A DNA stretch of 64,000 nucleotides from Sinomonas notoginsengisoli (GTDB lineage: Bacteria > Actinomycetota > Actinomycetes > Actinomycetales > Micrococcaceae): assembly GCF_021554725.1 (NCBI RefSeq), contig NZ_JAIZDP010000002.1, positions 349,869-413,868 on the forward strand. The letters run 5' to 3'. Positions 56,213-64,000 of this stretch are shown in pieces. Numbering within the stretch: the stretch's first letter is position 1; every line of letters begins with the position of its first letter. The notes beneath the pieces are model-generated. The model saw nothing but the letters and a program-made list of their open reading frames with translations. It was not told the origin of the DNA and did no database searches. Both the position numbers and the translations under genes were made by a program.

Positions 56213-57580
56213 ATGGAACAGGGGGAACGCGTTCACGTCTGGCCCGGCGGTCCCCGCCTGCGCCTTGGCTCGACCTCCCGCGAGATCCTGCGCCTTGCCG
56301 TGCCCGCGTTCTTCGCACTCATCGCCGAGCCGCTGTTCCTCCTCGCCGACTCCGCCATCGTGGGGCACCTCGGCGTGGACCAGCTCGCCGGCCTCGGCCT
56401 CGCCACCACGGTGCTCCAGACGGGCGTCGGCCTCATGGTGTTCCTCGCCTACGGCACGGGGCCCGCCGTGGCGCGGTTCCTTGGCGCGGGGAAGATGGGC
56501 CACGCGATGTCTGCCGCGCGCGACGGCGCGTGGCTGGCACTGCTGCTCGGCCTCGCCCTCGCGGCGCTCGGCTGGGTGACGGCTCCCTGGGTAGTCGGCT
56601 TGCTGGGCGGACCCCCGGCCGTGCACGGCTACGCGGTCGACTACCTCGTGTGGTCCATGCCCGGTCTCGTGGGAATGCTGCTCGTGTTCGCCGGGACCGG
56701 CGCGCTGCGCGGACTCCAGGACACCCGGACTCCGCTCGTCGTGGCGAGCGTCGGCTTCACGGCGAACATCCTCTTGAACCTGCTGTTCGTCTACGGCCTC
56801 GACTGGGGCATCGCCGGCTCGGCGATCGGGACGAGCGTCGCCCAGCTCGGCATGGCGGCGGTGTACCTGGGGATTGTCCTGCGCCGCATGCGGCACGAGG
56901 GCGTCGGGATCGGTCCAAGCCGCCGGGGAGTCCTCGCCGCCGCGCACGTCGGCTCATGGCTCATGTTGCGCACCCTCACCCTCAGGGCAGCGATCTTCGC
57001 GACGGTGGTCATCGCCGCGCAGCAGGGTGCCACGAACCTCGCGGCACACCAGCTCGCCATGACGATGTTCAATGTCCTCGCCTTCGCGCTCGATGCTCTC
57101 GCGATCGCCGCCCAGGCGCTCATCGGCAAGGAACTCGGGGCCTCCCACGGCCCCCGTGCACGCGAACTCACCCGCACGATGGTGCGGTGGTCGCTCGGCT
57201 ACGGCCTGCTGACGGGCGCAGTGCTCGCGGCATCGGCGCCCTGGATCGGGTGGATGTTCACCCCTGACCGCCACGTGCACGAGGCCCTCCTGCCTGCGCT
57301 TCTCGTGCTGGCCGCGAGCCAGCCGGTGTGCGGGTACGTGTTCGTGCTCGACGGGGTGCTCATCGGCGCCGGGGACGCCCGGTACCTCGCGATCGCGGGC
57401 GTGCTCAACCTCGTCGTCTACGGGCCGCTGCTCGCATGGGTCGGGGTGTCTGGGGTAGGCGGCGCGGCTGGCCTGGCGTGGCTGTGGGGGGCGTTTGCCG
57501 GCGGGTACATGCTGGCCCGGGCCCTCACCCTCGGCGTGCGCGCGCGTGCGGAGGCGTGGATGATCCTCGGCGCCCATTGA
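56213..57580 (+). CDS. MATE family efflux transporter (DinF-like)
   Basis: 455 residues, 12 helices in two halves. REILRLAVPAFFALIAEPLFLLADSAIVGHLG at the start is the DinF/NorM signature, and ALRGLQDTRTPL between helices 5 and 6 is characteristic. It exports cationic compounds using an ion gradient. Start ATG 56213; a GTG-type extension (from 56183) overlaps the promoter region. Divergent from the DHA2 pump. Confidence 0.92.
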   Translation: MEQGERVHVWPGGPRLRLGSTSREILRLAVPAFFALIAEPLFLLADSAIVGHLGVDQLAGLGLATTVLQTGVGLMVFLAYGTGPAVARFLGAGKMGHAMSAARDGAWLALLLGLALAALGWVTAPWVVGLLGGPPAVHGYAVDYLVWSMPGLVGMLLVFAGTGALRGLQDTRTPLVVASVGFTANILLNLLFVYGLDWGIAGSAIGTSVAQLGMAAVYLGIVLRRMRHEGVGIGPSRRGVLAAAHVGSWLMLRTLTLRAAIFATVVIAAQQGATNLAAHQLAMTMFNVLAFALDALAIAAQALIGKELGASHGPRARELTRTMVRWSLGYGLLTGAVLAASAPWIGWMFTPDRHVHEALLPALLVLAASQPVCGYVFVLDGVLIGAGDARYLAIAGVLNLVVYGPLLAWVGVSGVGGAAGLAWLWGAFAGGYMLARALTLGVRARAEAWMILGAH

Positions 57581-57637
57581 CCGATGCATTCACTTGCTGC
57601 TGGAATCCGCCAACCCGGCGCCGCGTAGACTTGACGA

Positions 57638-58267
57638 GTGCCCGAGACCCCCTCCACCCCTTGGCCCAGCGCTTCCGACGGGACGCGCTCGCCGGCAGTC
57701 GAAGGCCAGCGCGCTTTCGCCAGCCCGGTGCTGCTGCGTGCCCTCGTGGCCCTCGCCTTCGGCGCCGTGACGGTCTTCTGGGGAGCGCCGAGTGCGGGCG
57801 GTGCGGCATGGTGCTTCGCTGCCTACTTCGTGGGGCTCGCCGTGGCGCGGGCCTGGCTCCTCCGCCAGCAAGGACTCTCCGCTGACCCCGGGGCCCGGCC
57901 CAGCGCCACCCTGCGGATCGTCGCCTCCGTCGCGTACGGACTCGCCGCCGCGCTGGGGCTGGGCCTCGGCGCCGCGCCTGAACCGTCCACGATCGGGATC
58001 GGCGGGGCCATCGCCCTCGCACTCACCGGGGCCGCTGACCTTGCGTCCGGGATCGCTGGCCGGCGCCGGAGTCCTCTCGCGCGCGACGAGGTGATCACCG
58101 GTGCAGTCCATCTCGGAGCGGGGGCCCTCCTGCCGTTCTTCCTAGGCCTCGGGGTCCACGCGCTGCTCGGTGTTGCGGGCGGGGCTGCCATCATCACCGG
58201 GGTGCTGCTCGCGATCGCCGGCCTGAGCCTGAGGCAGGATTCTCCGGGCGCGGCCCGCGTAGCCTAG
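57638..58267 (+). CDS. small polytopic membrane protein (hypothetical)
   Basis: 209 residues from GTG 57638, with about six helices (residues 30 to 195) and a short polar N-terminus. Gly/Ala-rich helices in pairs (VTVFWGAPSAGGAAWCFAAYFVGLAVARAW, then two more) recall the HdeD/DUF308 layout, but this is only a resemblance. Lies 57 bp after the MATE gene. Confidence 0.65.
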   Translation: MPETPSTPWPSASDGTRSPAVEGQRAFASPVLLRALVALAFGAVTVFWGAPSAGGAAWCFAAYFVGLAVARAWLLRQQGLSADPGARPSATLRIVASVAYGLAAALGLGLGAAPEPSTIGIGGAIALALTGAADLASGIAGRRRSPLARDEVITGAVHLGAGALLPFFLGLGVHALLGVAGGAAIITGVLLAIAGLSLRQDSPGAARVA

Positions 58268-58310
58268 AATTGATGCGTTCTACTGCGCGTAGAAGCAGCG
58301 CGTAGAAGCA
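58265..58310 (+). promoter_or_regulatory. TAGAAT element with 13-bp tandem repeats
   Basis: A -10-like TAGAAT (58265-58270) is followed by TTCTAC-TGCGC-GTAGAA (inverted repeat) and two perfect copies of GCGCGTAGAAGCA (58285-58297, 58298-58310), upstream of the gene at 58344. May be an operator or an alternative-fold leader. Confidence 0.45.
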
Positions 58311-58343
58311 TTCCACCACATCACGGCCGCTTGAGGAGGGCCC

Positions 58344-58742
58344 ATGTCTGATACGCCGCGCGGTCCCCGCGTCGGGATCAAGGGCCCGCTCATGTTCTCC
58401 GCATTCTTCGGAGTCGTCGCCTTCCTCGTGGTGCTCTTCGCAGCGTCGGGGGGCACGGACCGCGGGCTCCGCTACGACCTCGCGTTCGCGGCCTTCGGCA
58501 TTGCGTTCATCGTGTGCCTGGTCTTCGCCGCGATGCTGTCCATGAGCTACAAGGAGAATGCCGAGCACCTCGGACGCGGCGACGGCGTCAATCTCCGCTC
58601 TGCCGACCGCCTGAAGCGTGGAGGGGCGGAGAGACCCAAGCCGGGGGCCGAGGATCCAGAGTCGGAAACCGAGGCGCCGGAGGCCACTGATGCCGAGGCG
58701 GACGAGGCACGCCGCGACGACAAGGCCGACGGCGCGGCCTGA
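58344..58742 (+). CDS. small two-helix membrane protein (hypothetical)
   Basis: 132 residues. Two helices (about 15-37 and 48-70) and an acidic, disordered C-tail of 50 residues (Glu/Asp/Ala/Pro-rich). GGAGGG precedes the ATG. Family not recognised beyond actinobacterial small membrane proteins. Convergent with the CGNR gene, 19 bp away. Confidence 0.65.
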   Translation: MSDTPRGPRVGIKGPLMFSAFFGVVAFLVVLFAASGGTDRGLRYDLAFAAFGIAFIVCLVFAAMLSMSYKENAEHLGRGDGVNLRSADRLKRGGAERPKPGAEDPESETEAPEATDAEADEARRDDKADGAA

Positions 58743-58761
58743 GCCGCCCGCGCGGGCCGCT

Positions 58762-59307
58762 CTAGCTCGCCGCCTTGCGCTCCCGGTAGGCCCGCACGTG
58801 CGCCCTGTTGGCGCAGTTGCCCGTGTCGCAGTAGCGCTTCGACCGGTTCTTCGACAGGTCGATCAGCACGGCCTCGCAGTCGTCTGCCGCGCAGATGCGC
58901 AGCCGGTCCAGCTCCCGCGAGCGGATCACGTCCACGAAGGCCATCGCGGCCTCGGTGCCCATCCGGTCAGCGAGCGGTGCTTCTGGCGTCGTGGCGTGCA
59001 GGTGCCAGTCCCAATGGTCGTGCCGGACGAGCTGCGGGAGCGCCTCGGCCTCGGCCAGAAGCGCGTTCACGAGGTCTACCGCGTCCTCCTCCGTCGCATC
59101 CCAGAGGCTCCGCAGGCGGGACCGCAGCGTGCGGACGGCAGCCAACTCCGCGGCGTCGTGCGCACGGGAGCCCGAGAACTCCTCTTCGGCGAGGAAGCGG
59201 TCGAGGTCGGCTCCGCTCGCGAGCAGCTCGCCGCGCTCGGAGTCGAGCGTGTTCACGAGATTGACGACGCTCCGGAGCGCCACCTCGGTGTCATGGGCGA
59301 AGATCAC
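58762..59307 (-). CDS. CGNR zinc finger (ABATE) family protein
   Basis: 181 residues. The N-terminal ABATE stress domain starts VALRSVVNLVNTLDS. The C-terminal zinc finger is C(AADD)C...RYCDTGNCANRAHVRAYRER, in which the eponymous CGNR reads CANR. All four Cys ligands are present. The family is thought to regulate stress-related genes. It is divergent from the EamA exporter with 81 bp between, which suggests a regulator-target pair. Confidence 0.9.
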   Translation of the reverse strand: MIFAHDTEVALRSVVNLVNTLDSERGELLASGADLDRFLAEEEFSGSRAHDAAELAAVRTLRSRLRSLWDATEEDAVDLVNALLAEAEALPQLVRHDHWDWHLHATTPEAPLADRMGTEAAMAFVDVIRSRELDRLRICAADDCEAVLIDLSKNRSKRYCDTGNCANRAHVRAYRERKAAS

Positions 59308-59388
59308 GTTGACTCCTGACCGGTCCGACCTCTACTGTCATTACCATAACCCCGGTTGACCCATGACAACATCTGTGGGAGGTGCCCT

Positions 59389-60414
59389 GTGCTGTCAAAG
59401 CTGTCTGAGAATCGGTCCGCATCCGGACTCGTGTTCGCCCTGCTGTCCGCCGCGACCTTCGGCATCTCGGGGCCCTTGGGCAAGTCCCTCCTCGAGGCGG
59501 GCTGGACGCCCGGGGCTGTCGTCGGCGGACGCATCGGCCTCGCCGCACTCATCATGGTCATCCCCGCCGCATGGATGATGCGCGGCCAGTGGTCCCGGCT
59601 CCGCGGGGGCGTGGCGCTCATGGCGGCCTACGGCTCGGTCGCGATCGCCCTGTGCCAGTTCTTCTACTTCAATGCGGTGGCGCGCATGAGCCCGCCGGTC
59701 GCCCTCATGCTCGAGTACCTCGCGCCGATCATCCTCGTCGCCTGGGTGTGGCTGCGCACCCACCGCCGCCCCGGCACGCTCACGATGCTCGGCACTGTCA
59801 CCGCGATGCTCGGCCTCGTGCTCGTGCTGAACCTTCTGGGTGCCCAGCAGGTCGATCCGGTCGGGGTCGTCTGGGGCGTCGCCGCGGCCGTGTGCCTCGC
59901 GGTGTACTTCGTGCTCTCCGCGAAGTCCGACGGCGTCCTGCCGCCCTTCGTCACGGTGGCCGGCGGGATGGTGTTCGGCGCCCCGACCATCGGCGCCCTC
60001 GCGGTGGTGGGCCTGCTTCCCATCGCGGGCACGTTCGGCAGCGTCACGCTCCTGAGAAGCGAGGTGTCCTGGCTCCTGCCGCTCCTGGGCATCACCCTCG
60101 TCGCCGCGGTCATCGCCTACACCTTCGGGATCATCGGCACGCAGCGCCTGGGCTCGAAGGTCGCGAGCTTCGTCTCGCTCACGGAGGTGCTCTTCTCGGT
60201 CATCGCCTCCTGGATCATGATCGGCGACGTCCCGGGGCCGATGCAGTTCCTCGGTGGCGCGCTCATCGTCGGAGGCGTGGTCATGGTCCGCACCGACGAG
60301 CTCCGGGCGGTGGGGTCCGCGGCGCGGGCCGTGATCCCCGACAGCGCGCCCGAGGCCCTTCCTGCGGCCGACCTTGCCACCGGGGCCCTCCCCGTTGTCG
60401 AGGGCTCCGCGTAG
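59389..60414 (+). CDS. EamA family (RhtA-like) metabolite exporter
   Basis: 341 residues with 10 helices in two EamA repeats; SGLVFALLSAATFGISGPLGKSLLEAGWTP begins the first and AVCLAVYFVLSAKS opens the second. Probably exports amino acids or similar metabolites. GTG 59389 has GGGAGGTG upstream at good spacing, favoured over ATG 59356. The C-tail of 50 residues is Ala/Pro-rich. Confidence 0.9.
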   Translation: MLSKLSENRSASGLVFALLSAATFGISGPLGKSLLEAGWTPGAVVGGRIGLAALIMVIPAAWMMRGQWSRLRGGVALMAAYGSVAIALCQFFYFNAVARMSPPVALMLEYLAPIILVAWVWLRTHRRPGTLTMLGTVTAMLGLVLVLNLLGAQQVDPVGVVWGVAAAVCLAVYFVLSAKSDGVLPPFVTVAGGMVFGAPTIGALAVVGLLPIAGTFGSVTLLRSEVSWLLPLLGITLVAAVIAYTFGIIGTQRLGSKVASFVSLTEVLFSVIASWIMIGDVPGPMQFLGGALIVGGVVMVRTDELRAVGSAARAVIPDSAPEALPAADLATGALPVVEGSA

Positions 60415-60423
60415 CCTTGACGC

Positions 60424-60696
60424 ATGTGCCGCAACATCAAAGTCCTGCACAACTTCGAGCCCTACGCCACAAGCGATGAAGTGCACGCCGCCGCGCTGCA
60501 GTACGTGCGCAAGGTGAGCGGGAGCACGCATCCCTCCAAGGCCAACGAGGAGGCCTTCAACCGGGCGGTCGCTGAGATCGCGCACATCACCGCACATCTG
60601 CTCGAGGACCTCGTGACCACGGCACCGCCCCGCAGCCGCGAGGCCGAGGCTGCCAAGGCGAAGGCCCGGGCAGCCGTCCGCTTCGGCACCGTCTAG
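60424..60696 (+). CDS. DUF2277 domain protein
   Basis: 90 residues starting MCRNIKVLHNFEPYATSDEV, an unmistakable DUF2277 N-terminus. All-helical; function unknown. It begins nine bases after the EamA stop, so it is probably co-transcribed. Convergent with copA. Confidence 0.92.
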   Translation: MCRNIKVLHNFEPYATSDEVHAAALQYVRKVSGSTHPSKANEEAFNRAVAEIAHITAHLLEDLVTTAPPRSREAEAAKAKARAAVRFGTV

Positions 60697-60711
60697 GACG
60701 GCAGCCCTGCG

Positions 60712-63084
60712 CTACCGCTTGAACCGGGTGAGACGCAGCGAGTTCGTGACCACGAGCACCGAGCTCGCGGCCATCGCCGCCCCGGCGATCATGGGGTTGA
60801 GCAGGCCGAGCGCCGCGACCGGGATGCCGATCGCGTTGTAGAAGAAGGCCCAGAACAGGTTGGCCTTGATGATGCTCAGGGTCTTCCGCGAGAGCTCGAT
60901 CGCCGTGGCGACTTGGCCCAGGTCGTCGCCCATGACGGTGAGGTCGGCAGCCTCGCGGGCAACATCGGTGCCCGACCCCATGGCAATCCCCAGGTCTGCC
61001 TGCGCGAGCGCGGCGGCATCGTTGACGCCGTCACCGGCCATCGCCACCCGTGCCCCATTGGCCTGCAGGCGTTTGACTGCCTCAACCTTCCCCTCCGGCC
61101 GGACGCCGGCGAACACGTCCTCAGGAGCGATCCCGATCTCGACGGCTACCCGGGAGGCGACGGCCTGATTGTCCCCGGTGAGCAGCACCGGCGTCAGTCC
61201 GAGGCCCTTGAGCCGCGCGATCCCGTCCGCGGAGCCGGCCTTGACGGTGTCCCGCAAGGCTAGGATCCCGGCGAGCTGGCCGTCTGCCGCGATCCACACC
61301 GCCGTCGCACCGTCCTCCTCGCGCGCGGCGAACCGCGCGGTCTCACCGCTGCCCGGAGCCTGCCCGAGCCGCTCCACGATCCAGTCTGTCCGGCCCACGA
61401 GCACCTCGTGCCCCTCGACCGTCCCCTCCACGCCGCCACCCGGGGCGGACCGGAAGCCGACGACGGCGGGCAGCTGCGCGCCGTCGTGCGCCCCTCCGCC
61501 GCTCGCGTCCGGAGCAGTCCGCGCAGCGGCAACGATCGCCTGGGCGAGCGGATGCTCACTCGCGGACTCCACCGAGCCCGCGAGCCGGAGTAGGCCCTCG
61601 CGGTCCCAACTGCCGAAAGTGTCCACGGTGTCGAGTGCGAGGCGTCCGGTGGTGACCGTTCCCGTCTTGTCGAGCACGATCGTGTTCACGGCACGCGTGT
61701 CCTCAAGGACCTGCGGGCCACGGATGAGGATCCCAAGCTGCGAGCCGCGCCCGCTGCCGGCAAGCAGCCCCACCGGAGTCGCGAGCCCCAACGCGCACGG
61801 ACAGGCGATCACCAGTACCGCCACGGCCGCCGTGAACGCGGACGGGAGCGAGCCGCTGACCACGAGCCACAGCACGAACGTGAGGGCCGCGATCACGAGG
61901 ACAACCGGCACGAACACGCCGCTGATCCTGTCCGCGAGGCGCGCGATCGGAGCCTTGCCCGTCTGTGCCTCGGAGACGAGGCGGGCCATCGCGGCGAGCG
62001 TCGTGTCAGACCCGACCCGCATCGCCTCGACCACCAGGCGGCCGGAGGTGTTCACGGTCGCACCGGTCACGGCTGAGCCCGCCGTCACCTCGACCGGAAC
62101 GGACTCGCCGGTGACGAGGGAGGCGTCGACCGCCGAGGCGCCCTCGCGGACTACCCCGTCCGTCGCGATCTTCTCGCCCGGCCGGACCACGAACAGGGTT
62201 CCGGGAACCAACTGGTCCGCAGGGATCTCGGCTTCCACGCCGCCACGCAGGACTGTCGCACGCTTGGCACCGCGGTCCAGGAGCGAGCGCAGGGCATCGC
62301 CCGCCTGGGATTTCGCCCGGGCCTCGAGCCAGCGCCCCAGCAGGAGGAAGGTCGTGACCACGGCGGCCGTCTCGAAGTACAGGCCGCCGGAACCGGACAT
62401 GTCCATGCCGGGGTGCTCGGTCGTCCCCGGGTCGAGGAGGAGCTCCACGAGCGAGTAGACGTACGCGGCCGTGACGCCGATCGAGACGAGCGTGTCCATG
62501 GTAGAGCCGCCGTGCCGGGCGTTGATGGCTGCGGCACGGTGGAACGGCCACGCCGACCACGTCACGACCGGCAGCGCGAGTGCCGCGACCCACCAGCCCC
62601 AGTGCATGAACTGGGCCGCCGGCACCATCGAGATGAGCAGCACCGGCGTGGTCAGTGCCGCCGCGACCACGAGGCGGGGGAGCAGGACGTCGACCCTGTT
62701 TCGGTGCTGTTGGGGCTCGGGTCCTGGCGCGGACGAGGGCGCGTGGCCGAGTTCCGCTTCCGCCTCGGGTGGGCCCACGGCGGTGACGCCAGCGGACGAC
62801 GCCGTGTGGTCGGCCTCGTGCGCCCCGACCCCTGAGGCGGCGCTGTAGCCGGCCTTGACGCGGGCGCTGTAGCCGGCCGCGGCGACGGTGGAGAGCAGTT
62901 CCTCGTCGCTCACCCCGGCGGGCACCTCGACCCGCGCCGACTCGAGGGGCAGGTTGACTGACGCGTGGACGCCACCGATCTTGCCCAGCTTCCGTTCGAC
63001 CCGGTTGACGCACGAGGCGCATGTCATTCCCTCGATGTCGAGCTCTACGACGCGGGGAAGATCCGCGGTTCCCTGGAGATCCAT
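60712..63084 (-). CDS. copA: copper-translocating P-type ATPase
   Basis: 790 residues. An N-terminal HMA domain with MTCASC (Cys 22 and 25), a Ser/Ala/Pro linker, eight membrane helices with the CPC motif (about 428-430), then VTGESVPV, DKTGTVTTG (phosphorylated Asp near 470), the SEHPLA nucleotide-binding HP and GDGVNDAAAL. It pumps Cu(I) out of the cytosol. Downstream of copZ by 3 bp, in the csoR-copZ-copA unit. Confidence 0.95.
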   Translation of the reverse strand: MDLQGTADLPRVVELDIEGMTCASCVNRVERKLGKIGGVHASVNLPLESARVEVPAGVSDEELLSTVAAAGYSARVKAGYSAASGVGAHEADHTASSAGVTAVGPPEAEAELGHAPSSAPGPEPQQHRNRVDVLLPRLVVAAALTTPVLLISMVPAAQFMHWGWWVAALALPVVTWSAWPFHRAAAINARHGGSTMDTLVSIGVTAAYVYSLVELLLDPGTTEHPGMDMSGSGGLYFETAAVVTTFLLLGRWLEARAKSQAGDALRSLLDRGAKRATVLRGGVEAEIPADQLVPGTLFVVRPGEKIATDGVVREGASAVDASLVTGESVPVEVTAGSAVTGATVNTSGRLVVEAMRVGSDTTLAAMARLVSEAQTGKAPIARLADRISGVFVPVVLVIAALTFVLWLVVSGSLPSAFTAAVAVLVIACPCALGLATPVGLLAGSGRGSQLGILIRGPQVLEDTRAVNTIVLDKTGTVTTGRLALDTVDTFGSWDREGLLRLAGSVESASEHPLAQAIVAAARTAPDASGGGAHDGAQLPAVVGFRSAPGGGVEGTVEGHEVLVGRTDWIVERLGQAPGSGETARFAAREEDGATAVWIAADGQLAGILALRDTVKAGSADGIARLKGLGLTPVLLTGDNQAVASRVAVEIGIAPEDVFAGVRPEGKVEAVKRLQANGARVAMAGDGVNDAAALAQADLGIAMGSGTDVAREAADLTVMGDDLGQVATAIELSRKTLSIIKANLFWAFFYNAIGIPVAALGLLNPMIAGAAMAASSVLVVTNSLRLTRFKR

Positions 63085-63087
63085 GCC

Positions 63088-63408
63088 CTATGCGTTGTTG
63101 TCCACCATGACGTAGCCCGCCTCCGCGACGGCCTCGCTGATGGATTCGTGCTTGAGCTTGCGGTCCGAGTTGACCGTCACTTCGGAGATGCCGCCGGCGT
63201 TGAGGTCGATCGTGACTCCGTCCACGCCGTCGATCGATTCGATCTCCTCGGTGACCGAGGCGACGCAATGGCCGCAGGTCATCCCGTCGACATGCACGGT
63301 GGTGGTGAAGTGAGTCATGGTGCTGCTCCCGGGGTTGGTGTTCTCGATGTGCAGGGTTGACTTGCTCGCGCAGCAGCCTGAGCTACCGCAGCAGTCGTCC
63401 GATGGCAT
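63088..63408 (-). CDS. copZ: copper chaperone with extra N-terminal Cys motif
   Basis: 106 residues. From residue 31 it is a standard CopZ/HMA domain with MTCGHC (Cys 45 and 48). The first 30 residues add CCGSSGCC (Cys 6, 7, 12, 13), a second possible Cu(I) site. AGGAGG six bases before the ATG at 63408 supports the long form, although ATG 63318 would give the plain chaperone. It overlaps csoR by 26 bases and passes Cu(I) to CopA or CsoR. Confidence 0.9.
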   Translation of the reverse strand: MPSDDCCGSSGCCASKSTLHIENTNPGSSTMTHFTTTVHVDGMTCGHCVASVTEEIESIDGVDGVTIDLNAGGISEVTVNSDRKLKHESISEAVAEAGYVMVDNNA

Positions 63409-63715
63409 CGGTGGCCTCCTTGACCTTGGCGTCGATCTCGTCCGTTCGCTTCTGAGGGTCGGGCTCGCTGGCCGCGCCCACTACACAGTGTCCGATGTGC
63501 TCTTCGACGAGGCCGAGGCTCACGGCGTGCAGGGCCTTCGTCACTGCGGAGACCTGCGTGAGGATGTCGATGCAGTACTTGTCCTCCTCAACCATGCGGG
63601 CAATCCCCCGGACCTGGCCCTCGATCCGCCGGAGGCGTCGGAGGTACGCTTCCTTGTCCGCGGTGTAGCCGTAGGGCGGTCCCGGGTGGCCGGGGGACTC
63701 CATAGCGTTCTCCAT
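63383..63715 (-). CDS. csoR: copper-sensing repressor CsoR
   Basis: 110 residues, all-helical DUF156 fold: YLRRLRRIEGQVRGIARMV, with the Cu(I) ligands C48, H73 and C77. Without copper it represses csoR-copZ-copA; Cu(I) releases it. The operators at 63729 and 63754 are just upstream. First gene of the operon. Confidence 0.95.
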   Translation of the reverse strand: MENAMESPGHPGPPYGYTADKEAYLRRLRRIEGQVRGIARMVEEDKYCIDILTQVSAVTKALHAVSLGLVEEHIGHCVVGAASEPDPQKRTDEIDAKVKEATDAIGRLLR

Positions 63716-63726
63716 ACCACCGAAAC

Positions 63727-63960
63727 TTATACCCGCCCAGGGTATGCGTCAAGTACCCCGTGGGGGTATCGCCGGGCGTGTGTCCAAGCGCACGCCCCCG
63801 CAATTTGGCCGAAGGGCTGCCAGCCGGTATCGTATCCTGAGTCGCTGGAGCGACCGCGAGGACATCGCGGATCAGCCAGGCGGCCGAACCCCTGAGAAAT
63901 CCGCTCAAAAGGCAGCAGTTCGCTGTGCTTGGAAAGCGGAGATCGCGTCGAATTCAACAT
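63727..63960 (-). CDS. doubtful small ORF
   Basis: 77 codons, ATG directly after AGGAGGTGA (closer than ideal). The translation (MLNSTRSPLSKHSELLPFER...) lacks family character and runs through both CsoR operators, which argues against it. Listed only because of the strong ribosome-site match. Confidence 0.15.
   Translation of the reverse strand: MLNSTRSPLSKHSELLPFERISQGFGRLADPRCPRGRSSDSGYDTGWQPFGQIAGACAWTHARRYPHGVLDAYPGRV
63729..63768. promoter_or_regulatory. two CsoR-type operators
   Basis: ATACCC-GCCCA-GGGTAT (63729-63745) and GTACCCC-GTG-GGGGTA (63753-63768) are G/C-tract palindromes flanked by TA, the form recognised by CsoR/RcnR proteins. They lie 14 bp upstream of csoR, overlapping its expected promoter. 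Confidence 0.8.
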
Positions 63961-64000
63961 TCACCTCCTGAGTGATCGGGATTTGGAGAAAGCGAATTCG
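63769..64000. other. right-hand end, no confident gene
   Basis: Apart from the doubtful ORF above, nothing is seen. GC content drops towards the edge. Confidence 0.3.

Overview
The window looks like an oriC-proximal segment of a high-GC actinobacterial chromosome, most like Micrococcaceae of the Arthrobacter/Sinomonas type. That placement is inference. It rests on strongly G/C-ended codons, frequent GTG starts, actinobacterial gene families (DUF3072, DUF2277, CGNR, CsoR/CopZ/CopA), and the trxA-trxB-hypothetical-murJ-Nudix-pcnA and rpsF-ssb-rpsR-rplI...dnaB blocks that flank oriC in this group. No rRNA, tRNA, CRISPR, prophage or transposase was found.

Layout. 1-2.95 kb: a gene-poor, lower-GC stretch with four near-perfect ParB parS sites and two groups of DnaA boxes. 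2.95-11.0 kb: thioredoxin/thioredoxin reductase, a pseudokinase-like envelope protein, the lipid II flippase MurJ, a Nudix hydrolase, then divergently tRNA CCA-adding enzyme and a histidine phosphatase. 11.0-13.6 kb: a hypothetical gene and a sparse tract with tiny ORFs, two small probable paralogues and a serine-protease remnant. 13.6-22.3 kb: a GT87-type membrane mannosyltransferase, HrpB helicase, an ABC-F protein, a GNAT acetyltransferase and a lipoprotein class B penicillin-binding protein. 22.4-32.7 kb: transporters, a PAP2-diacylglycerol-kinase fusion, an ABC exporter with a two-component system, an MHS-type symporter and an FMN monooxygenase, with palindromic repeats between units. 32.8-37.8 kb: a secreted S53 peptidase, then a magnesium operon (M-box riboswitch, NRAMP-related transporter of atypical motif, pore-less MgtE-N/CBS protein). 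37.8-41.6 kb: amidotransferase, M18 aminopeptidase, a TetR/monooxygenase divergent pair, DUF1345 protein. 41.8-48.3 kb: rpsF-ssb-rpsR-rplI, FMN reductase, dipeptidase, a small membrane protein and dnaB, whose upstream region carries DnaA boxes and paired CRP/GlxR-like sites. 48.5-49.3 kb: two adjacent frameshifted genes. 49.5-60.7 kb: amino-acid permease, methyltransferase, glycosyltransferase/TetR pair, DHA2 efflux pump/TetR pair, MATE exporter, small membrane proteins, CGNR regulator, EamA exporter. 60.7-63.8 kb: the csoR-copZ-copA copper operon behind CsoR-type operators.

How it fits together. The replication/segregation signals, dnaB, ssb and the ribosomal cluster are the housekeeping framework. 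Between them lie envelope synthesis, resistance/efflux modules with their own repressors, and metal homeostasis (Mg by RNA sensing, Cu by CsoR). The most notable items are the parS/DnaA-box region, the M-box-controlled NRAMP-related/MgtE-N pair, the families of intergenic palindromes, the DHA2 pump lacking a usual start codon, and a 13-mer that recurs far more than chance would suggest.
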